DNA from: Chloroflexota bacterium
GTDB lineage: Bacteria > Chloroflexota > Dehalococcoidia > Dehalococcoidales > RBG-16-60-22
Length of the DNA stretch: 21,104 nt
NCBI GenBank assembly: GCA_022574315.1
Contig: JACZSH010000012.1
Coordinates: 1-21,104, forward strand
Direction of reading: 5' to 3'
The stretch's first letter is position 1, and each line of letters begins with the position of its first letter. Positions 21,043 through 21,104 of the stretch are shown here, piece by piece. A model generated the notes under the pieces. The model ran no database searches and was not told the origin of the DNA. It saw only the letters and a program-made list of their open reading frames with translations. The translations under genes and the position numbers were made by a program.

Positions 21043-21104
21043 ATGACCGAAGAATCGCCATTGGCTGATGATAAATTCACCACTTTTCTGAGAGCTCCCC
21101 ATTG
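21043..21104 (+). CDS. Start of an unidentified gene (runs off the window)
   Basis: ATG 21043 has AAAGGGAG at 21026-21033, about nine bases upstream, and opens a frame of 20 codons (MTEESPLADDKFTTF...) to the window end. It is polar with no signal peptide or recognisable motif. It lies 85 bases after the hydroxyacid dehydrogenase on the same strand, so it may be in the same transcript. No function can be assigned. Confidence 0.55.
   Translation, partial: MTEESPLADDKFTTFLRAPH

Noticed and set aside
1..21104. tRNA genes, CRISPR arrays, transposases or phage genes
   Set aside because: I looked through the intergenic regions and both strands and saw none; apart from the short inverted repeat at 3174-3265 there is no sign of mobile DNA.

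Overview
The window looks like a chromosomal segment from an uncultured, probably anaerobic bacterium of moderately high G+C. A Chloroflexota (Dehalococcoidia-like) origin is my best guess. It rests on the split GcvPA/GcvPB glycine decarboxylase, a pyrrolysine-independent MttB next to a single-chain hydantoinase A, a divergent SHMT, and an imperfect inverted repeat of the 'GTCATTGCGAG...GAAGCAATCTC' type, which I recall from such genomes. No rRNA or other phylogenetic marker is present, so the assignment is tentative. Start codons include ATG, GTG and TTG, and most genes have good Shine-Dalgarno sequences.

Layout. (1) 1-302: C-terminal end of an MFS permease. (2) 337-6746: a glycine cleavage locus. 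On the minus strand is one 888-residue gene that fuses the T-protein (GcvT) to a complete serine hydroxymethyltransferase domain (GlyA). Divergent from it, on the plus strand, a tandem glycine riboswitch with an intrinsic terminator precedes gcvH-gcvPA-gcvPB. (3) 6786-10044: a plus-strand cassette of a Rossmann/DUF2520 protein, a homocitrate/isopropylmalate-synthase-like DRE-TIM enzyme with an altered DRE motif, and a Gfo/Idh/MocA oxidoreductase. (4) 10084-13631: a minus-strand pair, hydantoinase/oxoprolinase A followed by an MttB-family methyltransferase. (5) 13632-13851: an AT-rich divergent control region with two recognisable promoters and three helically phased ACGTAATA boxes. (6) 13852-14853: an ornithine cyclodeaminase/ketimine reductase family gene. 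(7) 14854-15371: a long leader with tandem promoters and a micro-ORF. (8) 15372-18501: a TRAP transporter (dctP-dctQ-dctM) whose lipoprotein receptor has an (Ala-Pro)15 tether. (9) 18571-20957: an MCT-like MFS permease and a D-2-hydroxyacid dehydrogenase. The first codons of another gene close the window.

How it may fit together. The glycine cleavage proteins and the GcvT-GlyA fusion interconvert glycine, 5,10-methylene-THF and serine. The fusion should hand methylene-THF from the T-protein active site to SHMT. The TRAP system, two MFS permeases, MttB, HyuA, the cyclodeaminase-family reductase and the hydroxyacid dehydrogenase look like uptake and breakdown of small carboxylated or N-methylated nitrogen compounds (betaines, N-methylhydantoin-like or proline-betaine-like substrates) whose C1 units or glycine could feed the glycine locus. 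That link is inference from gene proximity. The L-protein (lpd), a corrinoid protein for MttB and a HyuB subunit are all absent from the window.
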